A DNA stretch of 64,000 nt from Sinorhizobium mexicanum (GCF_013488225.1 NZ_CP041238.1:1761501-1825500); one strand, 5' to 3'. Positions 33,725 through 42,960 are shown, counted from the first letter of the stretch. Notes: generated by a model not told the origin, from the sequence alone. Numbers and translations are program-made.

Positions 33725-34499
33725 ACGTAATACTCTCCTGAACGTGCATCTCATAGGAACGCTTCTGTTTCTCTATGTGCCGATCCTCGTGCTCGTCGTT
33801 CTCAGCTTCAACGCATCGGGCCTTCCCACCGCCTGGGGCGGGTTCTCCTTCAAATGGTATGTGAAGTTGGCCGGGGATCAGAAAATCATCCGGCCCCTGA
33901 TAAACACGCTGATTGTCGGCGGAACGACCGCCGTCCTTTCGACCGTGATCGGTACGATGCTGGCTCTGGGAGTCGAGAAGATGCGCTCGTCGTCTCTCCT
34001 CGACGGTCTCCTGCTAACGCCGATGGTTATTCCGGATATCGTCCTGGCGATCGCGCTGCTGAGCTTCTTCGTTGCGATCAACATGACGCTTGGCCTGCAC
34101 ACCATCGTAATTTCGCATGTCGTGTTTTGTATTGCCTTCGTCACGGCGGTCGTCAGGGCTCGGCTAGACGGTTTCGACGGTTCGCTTCTTGAAGCATCGA
34201 CGGATTTGGGGGCGGGGCGGTTCACAACGTTCAGGCGGATCACCATGCCTCTCATCATGCCCGGTATCATCGCAGGCGCTCTGCTCTCGTTCACTCTGTC
34301 CTTTGACGAATACATGATCGCTTCGTTTACCGCCGGAACGTCGAGCGCGTCCGAAACGCTTCCGATGCGCATCTACTCGATGTTGAAGTTCGGGATTAAA
34401 CCGGACATCAACGCGCTCGCCGCGGTCACGCTGCTTGTCAGCTTCGTACTGGTATTCACCGCCCAGCGGTTCAACAGGGAGGTTTTCGGAGACCTATGA
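33717..34499 (+). CDS. polyamine-type ABC transporter permease (PotC-like), TTG start
   Basis: A 260-residue permease, partner of the upstream PotB-like protein. The start is a TTG at 33717, backed by GGAGGAAGAGG just upstream and by overlap with the previous stop. Hydrophobic segments begin at LIGTLLFLYVPILVLVVLSF, and the EAA loop is LEASTDLGAGRFTTFRRITMP. It overlaps the ATPase gene by four bases. Confidence 0.88.
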   Translation: MPRRNTLLNVHLIGTLLFLYVPILVLVVLSFNASGLPTAWGGFSFKWYVKLAGDQKIIRPLINTLIVGGTTAVLSTVIGTMLALGVEKMRSSSLLDGLLLTPMVIPDIVLAIALLSFFVAINMTLGLHTIVISHVVFCIAFVTAVVRARLDGFDGSLLEASTDLGAGRFTTFRRITMPLIMPGIIAGALLSFTLSFDEYMIASFTAGTSSASETLPMRIYSMLKFGIKPDINALAAVTLLVSFVLVFTAQRFNREVFGDL

Positions 34500-35560
34500 C
34501 TGCATCAGGCGTTATTCAGCTCAAGAACATCCTTCTTAAATACGGCAACTACTGCGCCATCGACAATGTCTCGGTGGACTTCAAGGAGGGCGAGTTTTTC
34601 GCGCTCCTGGGCCCTTCCGGGTGCGGGAAGTCCTCGCTTCTGCGCATCGTGGCCGGGTTCGTCGAGCCGACCTCGGGCGAAGTGCTGCTTGACGGGAAGG
34701 ATATGACCAGCGTCCCTGCGCGGCATCGCCCGATCAACATGATGTTCCAAAGCTACGCGCTCTTTCCTCACATGAGCGTCGAGCAGAACGTCCGCTACGG
34801 GCTTGAGATGGCGAAGCTGCCGTCGGCCGAGATCAAAGTACGGGTCGACGAAATCCTCGAGACTACCCACCTGACAAGCATGGCGCGTCGGCGGCCGAAC
34901 CAGCTTTCCGGCGGCCAGCGGCAACGCGTGGCGCTCGCGCGCGCACTAGTGATGCGTCCACGGGTTCTGCTGCTCGACGAGCCCCTCGGCGCGCTCGACA
35001 AAAAGCTCCGCGAAGCCATGCAGCTGGAGCTGAAAAGGCTCCAGCACGACATGGGCCTCACCTTCGTGGTCGTCACGCACGATCAGGAGGAGGCGCTCGT
35101 GATGGCCGACCGGATCGCCCTCATGCGAGCAGGGAAGATCGAGCAGATCGGCACGGCAAGTGAACTGTACGAGCGGCCTGCCTCGCGTTTCGTTGCCGAT
35201 TTCATCGGAAGAACCAATTTTTTCGACGGCGTAGCCAGTGCCGGAAAGGTCGGCGTCGATCAGCTTGGTACGCTCACCGGGGATGTCGCCGCGGAGGGCA
35301 GGGTCACCTATTCGATCCGGCCAGAATGGATTCGCCTCTTCAACGACCGACCGGCCGGCTACGACAATTGTCTCGAGGGAACGGTAGAAGAATTGAATTA
35401 CCACGGGCAGGGCGAAAACGTCATGGTCCGCCTACCCGGACAAACGCAGCTTGTCACAGTGCTCAAGCCCGCAAACCAGGCCACTCCGGCGACGGTCGCC
35501 TACGGCGGCAAAATCTGGTTGGCCTGGAACGGCCAAGACGCCCGAGTCCTTACTCGGTAA
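34496..35560 (+). CDS. polyamine-type ABC transporter ATP-binding protein (PotA-like)
   Basis: A 354-residue ATPase with an N-terminal ABC domain (Walker A GPSGCGKSS, signature LSGGQRQRVALARAL, Walker B VLLLDEPLGALD) and a C-terminal TOBE regulatory domain (from about residue 235). It starts at an ATGA overlap with PotC. It is the last gene of the importer operon; a GC-rich hairpin follows. Confidence 0.9.
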   Translation: MTASGVIQLKNILLKYGNYCAIDNVSVDFKEGEFFALLGPSGCGKSSLLRIVAGFVEPTSGEVLLDGKDMTSVPARHRPINMMFQSYALFPHMSVEQNVRYGLEMAKLPSAEIKVRVDEILETTHLTSMARRRPNQLSGGQRQRVALARALVMRPRVLLLDEPLGALDKKLREAMQLELKRLQHDMGLTFVVVTHDQEEALVMADRIALMRAGKIEQIGTASELYERPASRFVADFIGRTNFFDGVASAGKVGVDQLGTLTGDVAAEGRVTYSIRPEWIRLFNDRPAGYDNCLEGTVEELNYHGQGENVMVRLPGQTQLVTVLKPANQATPATVAYGGKIWLAWNGQDARVLTR

Positions 35561-35568
35561 CGCGGGCG

Positions 35569-35607
35569 GGGCAGGCAACACGGGCGGACAGCGCCTGCCC
35601 ATTGTTT
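35569..35607 (+). terminator. terminator-like hairpin after potA-like gene
   Basis: GGGCAGGC (35569-35576) and GCCTGCCC (35593-35600) with a 16-nt loop, followed by ATTGTTT. It starts 8 bp after the stop. Confidence 0.5.
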
Positions 35608-35784
35608 CGCCCAGAGCAGTGGGCCGATCTAAGCTCCTCAACAAGCGCGCCGACGCTCACCGCGCCATTCACGACCATGCTTTGCTTTCGATGTTGTTCC
35701 CCACTTCACAATGGAGCGGGGATTTCGCGCCCCGAATCGACCGAGCATACGAAAAAATTTCGCAACAATAAATTTTCAGTATTG

Positions 35785-35816
35785 TACTACTAAGAATGTG
35801 TTTGTACTAATGAGTA
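35785..35816. promoter_or_regulatory. tandem TACT boxes upstream of etfB
   Basis: TACTACTAAGAA (35785-35796) and TACTAATGAGTA (35805-35816), 20 bp apart. The second box differs from a perfect 12-bp palindrome at one base. They lie 72-103 bp before the etfB start. Otherwise the 327 bp from 35561 to 35887 hold only the upstream hairpin. Confidence 0.6.
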
Positions 35817-35887
35817 CGGTCGCGCCTCGCAAAATTGGCGAACGCAGCGTCAGCGGTTGACGCCGAGCTGTCCGCATGGAGAACAAC

Positions 35888-36637
35888 ATGAAGATTCTCG
35901 TCCCCGTAAAAAGGGTAGTCGATTACAACGTGAAGATCCGCGTGAAGCCGGACGGCTCGGGCGTCGAGCTGGCGAACGTGAAGATGTCGATGAACCCCTT
36001 CGACGAAATCTCGGTCGAGGAAGCGCTGCGGATCAAGGAGCGCGGCGAAGCTACGGAAGTCGTGGTTGTTTCGATTGGGCCTTCGAAGGCCGAGGAGACG
36101 CTACGCACCGCACTCGCCATGGGCGCGGACCGTGCCGTTCTCGTAGAGACCGACGACGCAGTCGACCCTTTGGCGGTTGCCAAGATTCTCAAGGGTTTGG
36201 CTCAGGCTGAAGAGCCGAGTCTGATCATCGTCGGCAAGCAGGCGATCGATGACGACTCCAACCAGACCGGCCAAATGCTAGCCGCCTTGCTTGGCTGGGC
36301 GCAGGCTACGTTCGCCTCGAACGTAAAAATCGGCTCCGCCCAGGCGACGGTTACCCGCGAAGTGGACGGCGGCCTCCAGACCATCGAAGTCAAGCTTCCC
36401 GCCGTCATAACGACTGATCTTCGTCTCAACGAGCCACGGTACGCCAGCCTTCCCAATATCATGAAGGCCAAGAAGAAAGAGCTGGTCAAAAAGACGCCCG
36501 CTGACTTCGGTGTCTCTACTGAGGCACGGGTAAAGATTCTGAAGACCGAGGAGCCGTCCGCCCGCAAAGCAGGTGTTCTCGTCAAGTCCGTTGCCGAGCT
36601 CGTCGAGAAGCTCAAGACGGAAGCAGGCGTACTCTAA
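35888..36637 (+). CDS. etfB: electron transfer flavoprotein beta subunit
   Basis: A 249-residue EtfB from the ATG at 35888, the normal length for alphaproteobacteria. Start choice rests on GGAGAACAAC just upstream (an in-frame ATG lies at 35876). Family features are [30 protein letters not shown], the AMP-binding segment [26 protein letters not shown] and [15 protein letters not shown]. With EtfA it carries electrons from flavin dehydrogenases to ETF-quinone oxidoreductase, which is encoded at 53827-55488. It opens a five-gene operon under TACT boxes. A second ETF lies at the right edge. Confidence 0.95.
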   Translation: MKILVPVKRVVDYNVKIRVKPDGSGVELANVKMSMNPFDEISVEEALRIKERGEATEVVVVSIGPSKAEETLRTALAMGADRAVLVETDDAVDPLAVAKILKGLAQAEEPSLIIVGKQAIDDDSNQTGQMLAALLGWAQATFASNVKIGSAQATVTREVDGGLQTIEVKLPAVITTDLRLNEPRYASLPNIMKAKKKELVKKTPADFGVSTEARVKILKTEEPSARKAGVLVKSVAELVEKLKTEAGVL

Positions 36638-36658
36638 GGTTTAGGAAGGAACCCTATC

Positions 36659-37579
36659 ATGGCCATTCTTCTTCTGGCTGATCACGACAACGCGACCGTC
36701 TCCGACCAAACCGCCAAGACACTGACTGCGGCTGCGAAGATAGGCGGTGACGTTCATGTGCTCGTCGCGGGCAAGAACGCGAAACCCGCCGCTGACGCAG
36801 CGGCTGCCCTCTCCGGAGTTGCGAAGGTGCTGCTGGCGGACTGCGAACCTCTTGCCGAGCCGCTCGCGGAACTCATCGTGTCACTGGCTGGCAAGTACGA
36901 CACTATCGTTTCGGCCGCCACTTCGACCGGCAAGAACGTCCTTCCTCGGGTAGCTGCGCTCCTGGACGTGGCGCAGATTTCCGAGATCGTCGAGGTAGTA
37001 TCATCCGACACCTTCAAGCGCCCGATCTATGCGGGCAACGCGATCCAGACCGTCCAGGCCACCGACGCAAAAAAGGTCATTACCGTCCGGACGGCTTCGT
37101 TTTCCCCGGCCTCCCAAGGCCCGACTGCTGCCGTCGAGCCCATCTCGACGGCAGCTCTTTCTTCCGGACTGTCGGCAGAGATCTCGACTTCGATCGCTTC
37201 GTCCGATCGCCCCGATCTGAACTCCGCCAAGGTCGTGATCGCAGGTGGACGCGCCCTTGGCTCGGCGGAAAACTTCCAGGAACTCCTTCTTCCGGTCGCG
37301 GACAAGCTCGGCGCTGCCGTGGGCGCAAGCCGCGCCGCGGTCGACGCAGGCTACGCGCCGAATGACGCGCAGGTCGGCCAGACAGGTAAGGTCGTCGCCC
37401 CGCAGCTTTACGTCGCCGTCGGTATTTCCGGTGCCATCCAGCATCTCGCCGGGATGAAGGACAGCAAGGTGATCGTTGCCATCAACAAGGACGAGGAAGC
37501 GCCGATCTTTCAGGTTGCCGACTACGGACTTGTCGGTGATCTCTTCGAAATCCTCCCGGAACTCGAAAAGGCGATTTGA
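36659..37579 (+). CDS. etfA: electron transfer flavoprotein alpha subunit
   Basis: A 306-residue EtfA. The C-terminal FAD domain shows [54 protein letters not shown] and [23 protein letters not shown]. It begins 21 bp after etfB with AGGAAGGAAC upstream. It resembles the housekeeping ETF that serves acyl-CoA and dimethylglycine-type dehydrogenases, but no acyl-CoA dehydrogenase gene is present in the window. Confidence 0.95.
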   Translation: MAILLLADHDNATVSDQTAKTLTAAAKIGGDVHVLVAGKNAKPAADAAAALSGVAKVLLADCEPLAEPLAELIVSLAGKYDTIVSAATSTGKNVLPRVAALLDVAQISEIVEVVSSDTFKRPIYAGNAIQTVQATDAKKVITVRTASFSPASQGPTAAVEPISTAALSSGLSAEISTSIASSDRPDLNSAKVVIAGGRALGSAENFQELLLPVADKLGAAVGASRAAVDAGYAPNDAQVGQTGKVVAPQLYVAVGISGAIQHLAGMKDSKVIVAINKDEEAPIFQVADYGLVGDLFEILPELEKAI

Positions 37580-37594
37580 CGGGAGGTCGTTCGG

Positions 37595-38296
37595 GTGACA
37601 TCTCAGGCGTCGAGGAAACGGAAAGAGGATCTCCTGCTCTGTGAGTTCGGGCCAGTAGCCCCGGGGCCGGAGCCACGAAAGTTCGCTGGCGGCCGGCCGG
37701 CGGACTTGCATGATGTCTTTCTGGCGATGGGCGACATCCTTCTCAAAGAATCCGTTCCGCTCATGGCCAAGTTCACGGCCGGAAAGCTCATCGGTCTTCT
37801 GGATCGGCGAGGGGTCGTCCTCGATATAGCGAAACCCGAGTGCGACACGTCGCTGACCTCCATCGCGTGCGCGATCCTGAGGGACGCCGCCCTTCATTCC
37901 GCCTCCCACAGACGCCTTTCGACCGGACTTCAGTCACTCATCGGCCGATTGAATTGGTATCGGGGTAGGGGCGGGCCATTCGGCAGCGTGAAATTCGAAG
38001 ACAACCACATCCACGCCCTGCTTGCTGGGCCCAGAGCACTTGAACACCGCGAAGACCTGAGGATCGGGCTCACGGTCCTTGGCCCATACACGCGCTTCCC
38101 GGATCATAACCAGTTCCACTCCCGCGTCTTCCTGCCACTCTCAGATGGCGAGTTCCGTTTCGGAGAAGGAGAGTGGGTTCGTGCGGACATCGGTGACGTC
38201 ATGTTCAACGCAGCCGGATATCAGTGTGCAATCCGATGTACGCGAAATCCAATGCTGCTGCTTTGGTGCCAGCTGGAAGCGCCCGAACGGCAGTAA
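37595..38296 (+). CDS. DMSP-lyase-like cupin (DddQ/DddL superfamily), metal site altered
   Basis: A 233-residue protein whose C-terminal half has the pattern of the dimethylsulfoniopropionate-lyase cupin family: NWYRGRGGPFG, NHIHALLAGPRALEHREDLR and GLTVLGPYTRFPDHNQFH, followed by GEFRFGEGEWV. Of the metal residues known from DddQ (two His four apart, a Tyr, a later His), the His pair HNQFH is kept. The Tyr position appears to be Arg and the last His appears to be Gln in AAGYQCAIRC. It may therefore be a lyase variant, bind metal differently, or act as a sensor. The GTG start has GGGAGG upstream. It sits between etfA and adk. Confidence 0.65.
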   Translation: MTSQASRKRKEDLLLCEFGPVAPGPEPRKFAGGRPADLHDVFLAMGDILLKESVPLMAKFTAGKLIGLLDRRGVVLDIAKPECDTSLTSIACAILRDAALHSASHRRLSTGLQSLIGRLNWYRGRGGPFGSVKFEDNHIHALLAGPRALEHREDLRIGLTVLGPYTRFPDHNQFHSRVFLPLSDGEFRFGEGEWVRADIGDVMFNAAGYQCAIRCTRNPMLLLWCQLEAPERQ

Positions 38297-38344
38297 TCAC
38301 ACGCGACAATTCGAAATGCGGCCGACAACACGACGGAGAATTTC

Positions 38345-38923
38345 ATGCGATTAGTTCTGCTCGGCCCGCCCGGCGCGGGGAAGGGTACCCAAGGCCAAAA
38401 GCTCGCCGAAGCGTTCGGCGTGCCCCAGCTCTCGACTGGCGACATGTTGCGGGCCGCGGTACGCGCCGGAACCGAGATAGGTCTCGCGGCGAAAAGCGTC
38501 ATCGAGTCAGGTGGTCTTGTCGGCGACGACATCGTGATTGGCTGCGTACGGGAGAGGCTTGAACTCGAGGATGCCAAACGGGGCTTCATTCTGGACGGCT
38601 TTCCGCGCACGACCGCACAGGCGGAGGCGCTGGATCGCCTGCTGGCCTCCGACCAGCGCCGATTGACCGCGGTGATCGAGCTGTGCGTGGACGAGGAGCG
38701 CCTGGTGGAACGCATCGAGCGGCGCGCGCAGGAGGCAAGGGAACAGGGCGAAAGCCCTCGTTCTGACGACAACGCCGAGACGATGCGCAAGCGATTGAAG
38801 ACCTACCATGAAAGCACCGCCGCGCTTTCGGAGTTCTACCGGGCGCAAGGTCGGCTCAGCGTCATCGATGGGATGCGGGACATCGACCGGGTGAACTCTG
38901 ACATCTTGGGAGCGCTGTCATGA
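38345..38923 (+). CDS. adk: adenylate kinase, short form
   Basis: A 192-residue adenylate kinase (2 ADP to ATP + AMP). The P-loop is GPPGAGKGT, the AMP site has LSTGDMLRAAV and GFILDGFPRT, and the closing lid region contains RSDDNAETMRKRLKTY. The LID is the short type without a zinc motif. Adenylate kinase is normally encoded in the ribosomal-protein cluster; here it lies in a catabolic operon and overlaps the thioesterase gene by four bases. A role in recycling AMP from AMP-forming CoA ligases is a plausible inference. It is probably a second adk copy. Confidence 0.92.
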   Translation: MRLVLLGPPGAGKGTQGQKLAEAFGVPQLSTGDMLRAAVRAGTEIGLAAKSVIESGGLVGDDIVIGCVRERLELEDAKRGFILDGFPRTTAQAEALDRLLASDQRRLTAVIELCVDEERLVERIERRAQEAREQGESPRSDDNAETMRKRLKTYHESTAALSEFYRAQGRLSVIDGMRDIDRVNSDILGALS

Positions 38924-39420
38924 TCGCGTCCCTGGAGATCGAAGGGGGAGCACCGCTTCGCCTTTGGCGCGGTGTGGTCCTACCAGACTGGCTCGACTAC
39001 AATGGTCATATGACGGAACACCGCTACCTGCAGGCGTTTGGCGAAACCTCGGACGCCCTTTACGGGGCGCTCGGCGTTGACTTCAGCCGGGCCGTCGAGA
39101 GCGCATATTACACGTTGGAAACACACATTCGTCATCGCGCGGAGGCGAAGGTTGACACGCCGCTCTGGAGCGAAACCGAGATTCTGGGGTATGACGAGAA
39201 GCGTCTCCACCTCCACCATACCCTTTTCGATGCCTCCGGAAAGTTGCTTGCCACAGGAGAACATCTGTCGATCCACGTTACGGCTTCCTCGGCGGCTCCA
39301 GCGCCGGAAGCGATGCTCGAGACGATCAAACGGTTGTTCCTGCTTCAAAGAAACCGTCCGTTACCCGATGGAACCGGTTCCGTTCTGAAGAGGCGACTGT
39401 CACATAGCAGGGGCGCATAA
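38920..39420 (+). CDS. hot-dog thioesterase, betainyl-CoA-thioesterase-like
   Basis: A 166-residue single hot-dog domain. The active-site loop is LDYNGHMTEHRYLQAFGET and ESAYYTLETHIRHRAEAK forms the family-typical second helix/strand. The 4-hydroxybenzoyl-CoA thioesterase-like group with DYNGHM includes the betainyl-CoA thioesterase domain of bacterial carnitine breakdown. If that holds, the pathway handles a trimethylammonium or similar acyl-CoA. Carnitine dehydrogenase and the cleavage enzyme are not in the window. It is the last gene of the etf operon. Confidence 0.8.
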   Translation: MIASLEIEGGAPLRLWRGVVLPDWLDYNGHMTEHRYLQAFGETSDALYGALGVDFSRAVESAYYTLETHIRHRAEAKVDTPLWSETEILGYDEKRLHLHHTLFDASGKLLATGEHLSIHVTASSAAPAPEAMLETIKRLFLLQRNRPLPDGTGSVLKRRLSHSRGA

Positions 39421-39472
39421 CGCCAGCATCGCATCGCCCGATGCCGCTCGAGGCATCGTCTACCTACTGAAC

Positions 39473-39506
39473 AAAGCTCGGCATCACAGCCGGGCTTTTT
39501 CGTTTT
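39473..39506 (+). terminator. intrinsic terminator of the etf operon
   Basis: AGCTCGGC (39475-39482) pairs with GCCGGGCT (39489-39496) over a 6-nt loop, with one G-T pair, and is followed by TTTTTCGTTTT. This is the clearest rho-independent terminator on the plus strand. Confidence 0.8.
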
Positions 39507-39751
39507 GCGGGCCCCGGGACGATCCGGGTCCGACACTTGAACGACACTCAACTGTCACGAAAGCATTCAATTGCGCCATTCCGCAAATGAATATCATATA
39601 GCTCTCAAGGAGATGCACTTGGAAGTATCGGCCCAGTAGTATCTGAGCGCACGAGCTTCCTAACGTGTCGCCAGCTTCAAAATACCTCAAAGCAATAGGC
39701 GCGGCCGTCAGCCGCGGAAGGCGACGCATTTTGTCGTCTGAGGGGAACCGC
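39507..39751. other. promoter region of the second GMC operon, no gene
   Basis: From 39421 to 39751 there are 331 bp without a gene. After the terminator I see only a possible single degenerate box CACTTGGAAGTA at 39616-39627 and no partner 20 bp away, so it is not counted as a member of the tandem-box set. Confidence 0.5.
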
Positions 39752-41368
39752 GTGCGCAGTCAGGAAATCAGATACTTTGACTACATCGTTGTAGGTGGCG
39801 GATCTGCCGGATGCGTGATCGCTTCACGTCTCTCCGAGAACCCCCGAAACCAGGTGCTGCTGATTGAGGCGGGCCCCGACAACAGAAGGTGGCGGGTCGA
39901 TATGCCCGCGGCGGTTGCCGACCTCGTACTTGATAAGCGGTACACGTACCAGTATCGGACCGCTCCCGAACCGTATCTTGCAAGTAAGGTGATCAACCAA
40001 CCGCGCGGACGCGTTTTGGGCGGCTCTTCCTCCATCAATGGAATGGTATTCACGCGCGGCAATCCCGGCGACTTCGATATCTGGGAGAGCGAATACGGCT
40101 GTGCGGGGTGGGCATACAAAGACGTCTTGGCGTTCTTCCGTAAGCTCGAGACTTCGGACTTCGGAGAGACCGAATACCGGGGCGGTCATGGCCCGATGCG
40201 GATCGTGGTGCCCAAAATGCGGAACCCGCTCAATCAGGCATGGATGAAGGCGGGAAAACAGGCGGGGTATCCGCTTCTTCGGGACTCGAACTCCGCCACG
40301 CAGGAAGGCTTTGCACCACACGAGCAGAATATCGTGAATGGGTATCGTTGCAGCACCGCGTACGCATACCTGACACCCGACGTGCGGCTCCGCCCCAATC
40401 TAACAATCTACACGGACAGCACGGTCGAAAAACTCGTTCTCGTGGGCAAGCGCGTCACCGCTGTCGAGATTCGTCGACTTGATCGTCATGAAGTGGTCGA
40501 AGCTGGACGGGAGATCATTCTGAGTGGCGGAGCCGTGAATAGCCCGAAACTGTTGATGCAATCGGGAATCGGCAATGCCGAAGAGCTCAAACAAGTCGGC
40601 GTGACGCCAATCCACCATCTCCCAGGTGTAGGCGAAAATTTCCAGGATCACCCCGACGTCGCCATACACATGGCCTGCAAGGTGCCGTCGGCGTCCCTGC
40701 TTTCCGCGTCCCGTTTCCCGAGGAAGTACCTTATCGGGTTGAAGTGGTTTCTTTGCAAAAGAGGCTTTGCAGCCACAAATCACTACGAGGCGTGCGCGTT
40801 CCTCAAATCACGCCCGGAACTGGCAGAGCCGAACTTCAAGTTCGAGCTATTCCCGGCCGCGATGCAACCCGACAGCTACGAATTCTACCCGCAGCCCACG
40901 TTCCAGATGAATATCGGTTTGATGACCGTGGCCAGTCGGGGGAAGGTGAGTATCTCCGGCCCGCGCCCCTCGGACCCACCCGTTCTGCTTTTGAACTACC
41001 TCAAAGACCCCATCGACCTCCAGTCGCTCCGCGAAGCCACAAGGATCGCGCGTAGGGTATTGGCGCAGCCAGCAATGTCGGAATACGCGGGCGCGGAACT
41101 CGACCCCGGCTCCGACGTGCAAACTGACGAAGAGCTCGACGCTTGGATCAGGAAACGCTGCACGACCGCTTACCACCTCGCGGGCTCATGCAGAATGGGA
41201 CCTGCCACGCACCCGGACACCGTAGTTGGGCCCGACTTGCGGGTTCACGGCCTCCATGGGCTGCGCGTGGCGGATGCCTCGGTAATGCCGACGATCGTGT
41301 CCGCGAACACGAATGCAACCTCGATAATGATCGGTGAACGGGCCGCGGACTTCATCCGGACCGCCTGA
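39752..41368 (+). CDS. GMC-family oxidoreductase (choline dehydrogenase-like), second copy
   Basis: A 538-residue FAD alcohol dehydrogenase from the GTG at 39752, chosen for AGGGG six bases upstream; an in-frame extension to 39665 is less likely. Motifs are YIVVGGGSAGCVIASRLSE, QPRGRVLGGSSSINGMVFTR, the active-site His in AYHLAGSCRMGP and VSANTNATSIMIGERAADF. It is a paralogue of the enzyme at 14015. It is followed by an aldehyde dehydrogenase, so alcohol to aldehyde to acid oxidation is likely. Confidence 0.9.
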   Translation: MRSQEIRYFDYIVVGGGSAGCVIASRLSENPRNQVLLIEAGPDNRRWRVDMPAAVADLVLDKRYTYQYRTAPEPYLASKVINQPRGRVLGGSSSINGMVFTRGNPGDFDIWESEYGCAGWAYKDVLAFFRKLETSDFGETEYRGGHGPMRIVVPKMRNPLNQAWMKAGKQAGYPLLRDSNSATQEGFAPHEQNIVNGYRCSTAYAYLTPDVRLRPNLTIYTDSTVEKLVLVGKRVTAVEIRRLDRHEVVEAGREIILSGGAVNSPKLLMQSGIGNAEELKQVGVTPIHHLPGVGENFQDHPDVAIHMACKVPSASLLSASRFPRKYLIGLKWFLCKRGFAATNHYEACAFLKSRPELAEPNFKFELFPAAMQPDSYEFYPQPTFQMNIGLMTVASRGKVSISGPRPSDPPVLLLNYLKDPIDLQSLREATRIARRVLAQPAMSEYAGAELDPGSDVQTDEELDAWIRKRCTTAYHLAGSCRMGPATHPDTVVGPDLRVHGLHGLRVADASVMPTIVSANTNATSIMIGERAADFIRTA

Positions 41369-41466
41369 ACAGGCGCTGTCACGGCGGCAGGAAGATTGTG
41401 CGGTCCGCGCCAGGCGGTACAGCCAAGCGGCCTGTACTCAAGGCGTCAGTTGAAAGGAAGATTTAC

Positions 41467-42915
41467 GTGTTCGAGAACAGCACCCGCTTCTACATCGACG
41501 GTGAATGGATACGGCCATCCACGGATGCGACAATCGACGTCATCGACCCGTCCACGGAACAGCCCTTTTCGAAGGTGGCAGCAGGAAACGCGCAAGACGT
41601 GTCACGCGCCGTCGCCGCCGCGAGGGCCGCGTTTCCGGCCTTCTCCAGCTGTAGTCGCGTCGAACGACTGGAAATCCTCGACCGGATATTGAAGGTTTAC
41701 GATCGACGTTCCGATGAAATGGCCCGCGCGATAAGCCGCGAGATCGGCGCTCCGATCACGCTCGCACGCCAATCCCATGTGCGCGGCGGACGAGCACATC
41801 TGGAGGTGACACTCGCCGTATTGTGCGAGTACGAGTTCGACCGCCAGCAAGGCTCGAGCCTCATTCGGAGAGAGCCGATCGGTGTCTGTGCATTGATCAC
41901 ACCCTGGAACTGGCCGATCCACCAGATCGCGGCAAAGGTCGCTCCTGCGATCGCGGCCGGGTGCACTATGGTACTCAAGCCGAGCGAAGTCGCTCCGCTT
42001 TCCGCGATCCTGTTCGCGGAAATCCTCCACGAGGCGAAGGTGCCTCCTGGCGTATTCAACCTCGTTAACGGAACGGGTCCGGAAGTCGGTCAAGCACTGT
42101 CCGCCCATCCCGACGTCGACATGGTGTCCTTCACCGGGTCCACCCGCGCGGGCATCGCGGTCGCCGAAGCTGCCGCACCGACGGTCAAACGCGTGGCTCA
42201 GGAGCTTGGCGGAAAGTCGCCGAACATTCTTCTCGATGACTGCGATCTCAGGTCGGAGGTCACGACGGGCGTGCATAAGGTGCTGCGCAACTCGGGCCAG
42301 ACTTGCGATGCGCCGACACGGATGTTGGTGCCGAAAGACCTTCACGATCAAGCCACGGCCATAGCCAGGAGTGCTGTGGAAGAGTTCGCCATTGGCGACC
42401 CGCAACGCGTCGGAACACAGATGGGCCCAGTGGTAAGCGCCCAGCAGTACGACCGAATACAGACACTGATTTCCGCCGGCGTGGCGGACGGTGCCGAAGT
42501 CGTCGTAGGCGGTGTGGGCAGACCCGAAGGGCACGACCGAGGTTACTACGTCAAGCCGACGGTCTTCGCGAACGTGCGTGCCGGGATGAAAATCGAACGC
42601 GAGGAAATCTTCGGACCGGTACTCTGCGTCATTCCCTATTCCGATGAGGAGGAGGCGATACGCATCGCCAACGACACGCCCTACGGCCTGGCGGCCTATG
42701 TGTCGTCTGCCAGCCTCGATCGTGCGCGAAAAGTCGCCGAACGCCTGCGCGCTGGGCAAGTCTTCCTGAACTACGCGCCCGGCGACCTGACGGTGCCCTT
42801 CGGCGGATACAAGCAGTCGGGCAACGGCCGGGAGTACGGTCGATGGGCGATTGATGACTTCACCGAACTGAAAGCGGTCGTTGGGTTTGCTCCGACAACG
42901 ATGCCCGGAGGCTGA
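41467..42915 (+). CDS. aldehyde dehydrogenase family protein, second copy
   Basis: A 482-residue enzyme from the GTG at 41467, with AAAGGAAG upstream. Motifs are TPWNWPIHQIAAKVAPA, FTGSTRAGIAVAE, Glu about 246 in QELGGKSPN and Cys about 280 in SGQTCDAPTR. Its N-terminus (TRFYIDGEWIRPS) resembles that of the 28401 gene, supporting duplication of a GMC-plus-dehydrogenase module. It is followed 45 bp later by a SucC-like gene. Confidence 0.92.
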   Translation: MFENSTRFYIDGEWIRPSTDATIDVIDPSTEQPFSKVAAGNAQDVSRAVAAARAAFPAFSSCSRVERLEILDRILKVYDRRSDEMARAISREIGAPITLARQSHVRGGRAHLEVTLAVLCEYEFDRQQGSSLIRREPIGVCALITPWNWPIHQIAAKVAPAIAAGCTMVLKPSEVAPLSAILFAEILHEAKVPPGVFNLVNGTGPEVGQALSAHPDVDMVSFTGSTRAGIAVAEAAAPTVKRVAQELGGKSPNILLDDCDLRSEVTTGVHKVLRNSGQTCDAPTRMLVPKDLHDQATAIARSAVEEFAIGDPQRVGTQMGPVVSAQQYDRIQTLISAGVADGAEVVVGGVGRPEGHDRGYYVKPTVFANVRAGMKIEREEIFGPVLCVIPYSDEEEAIRIANDTPYGLAAYVSSASLDRARKVAERLRAGQVFLNYAPGDLTVPFGGYKQSGNGREYGRWAIDDFTELKAVVGFAPTTMPGG

Positions 42916-42960
42916 CGCGAACGAGCGTTGGCAATCAGGAACTTCAACGGAAAACTCTAA

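Noticed and set aside
39616..39627. CACTTGGAAGTA as a further TACT box
   Set aside because: First base differs, there is no partner 20-21 bp away, and the nearest similar sequence is 14 bp off, so chance is as likely.
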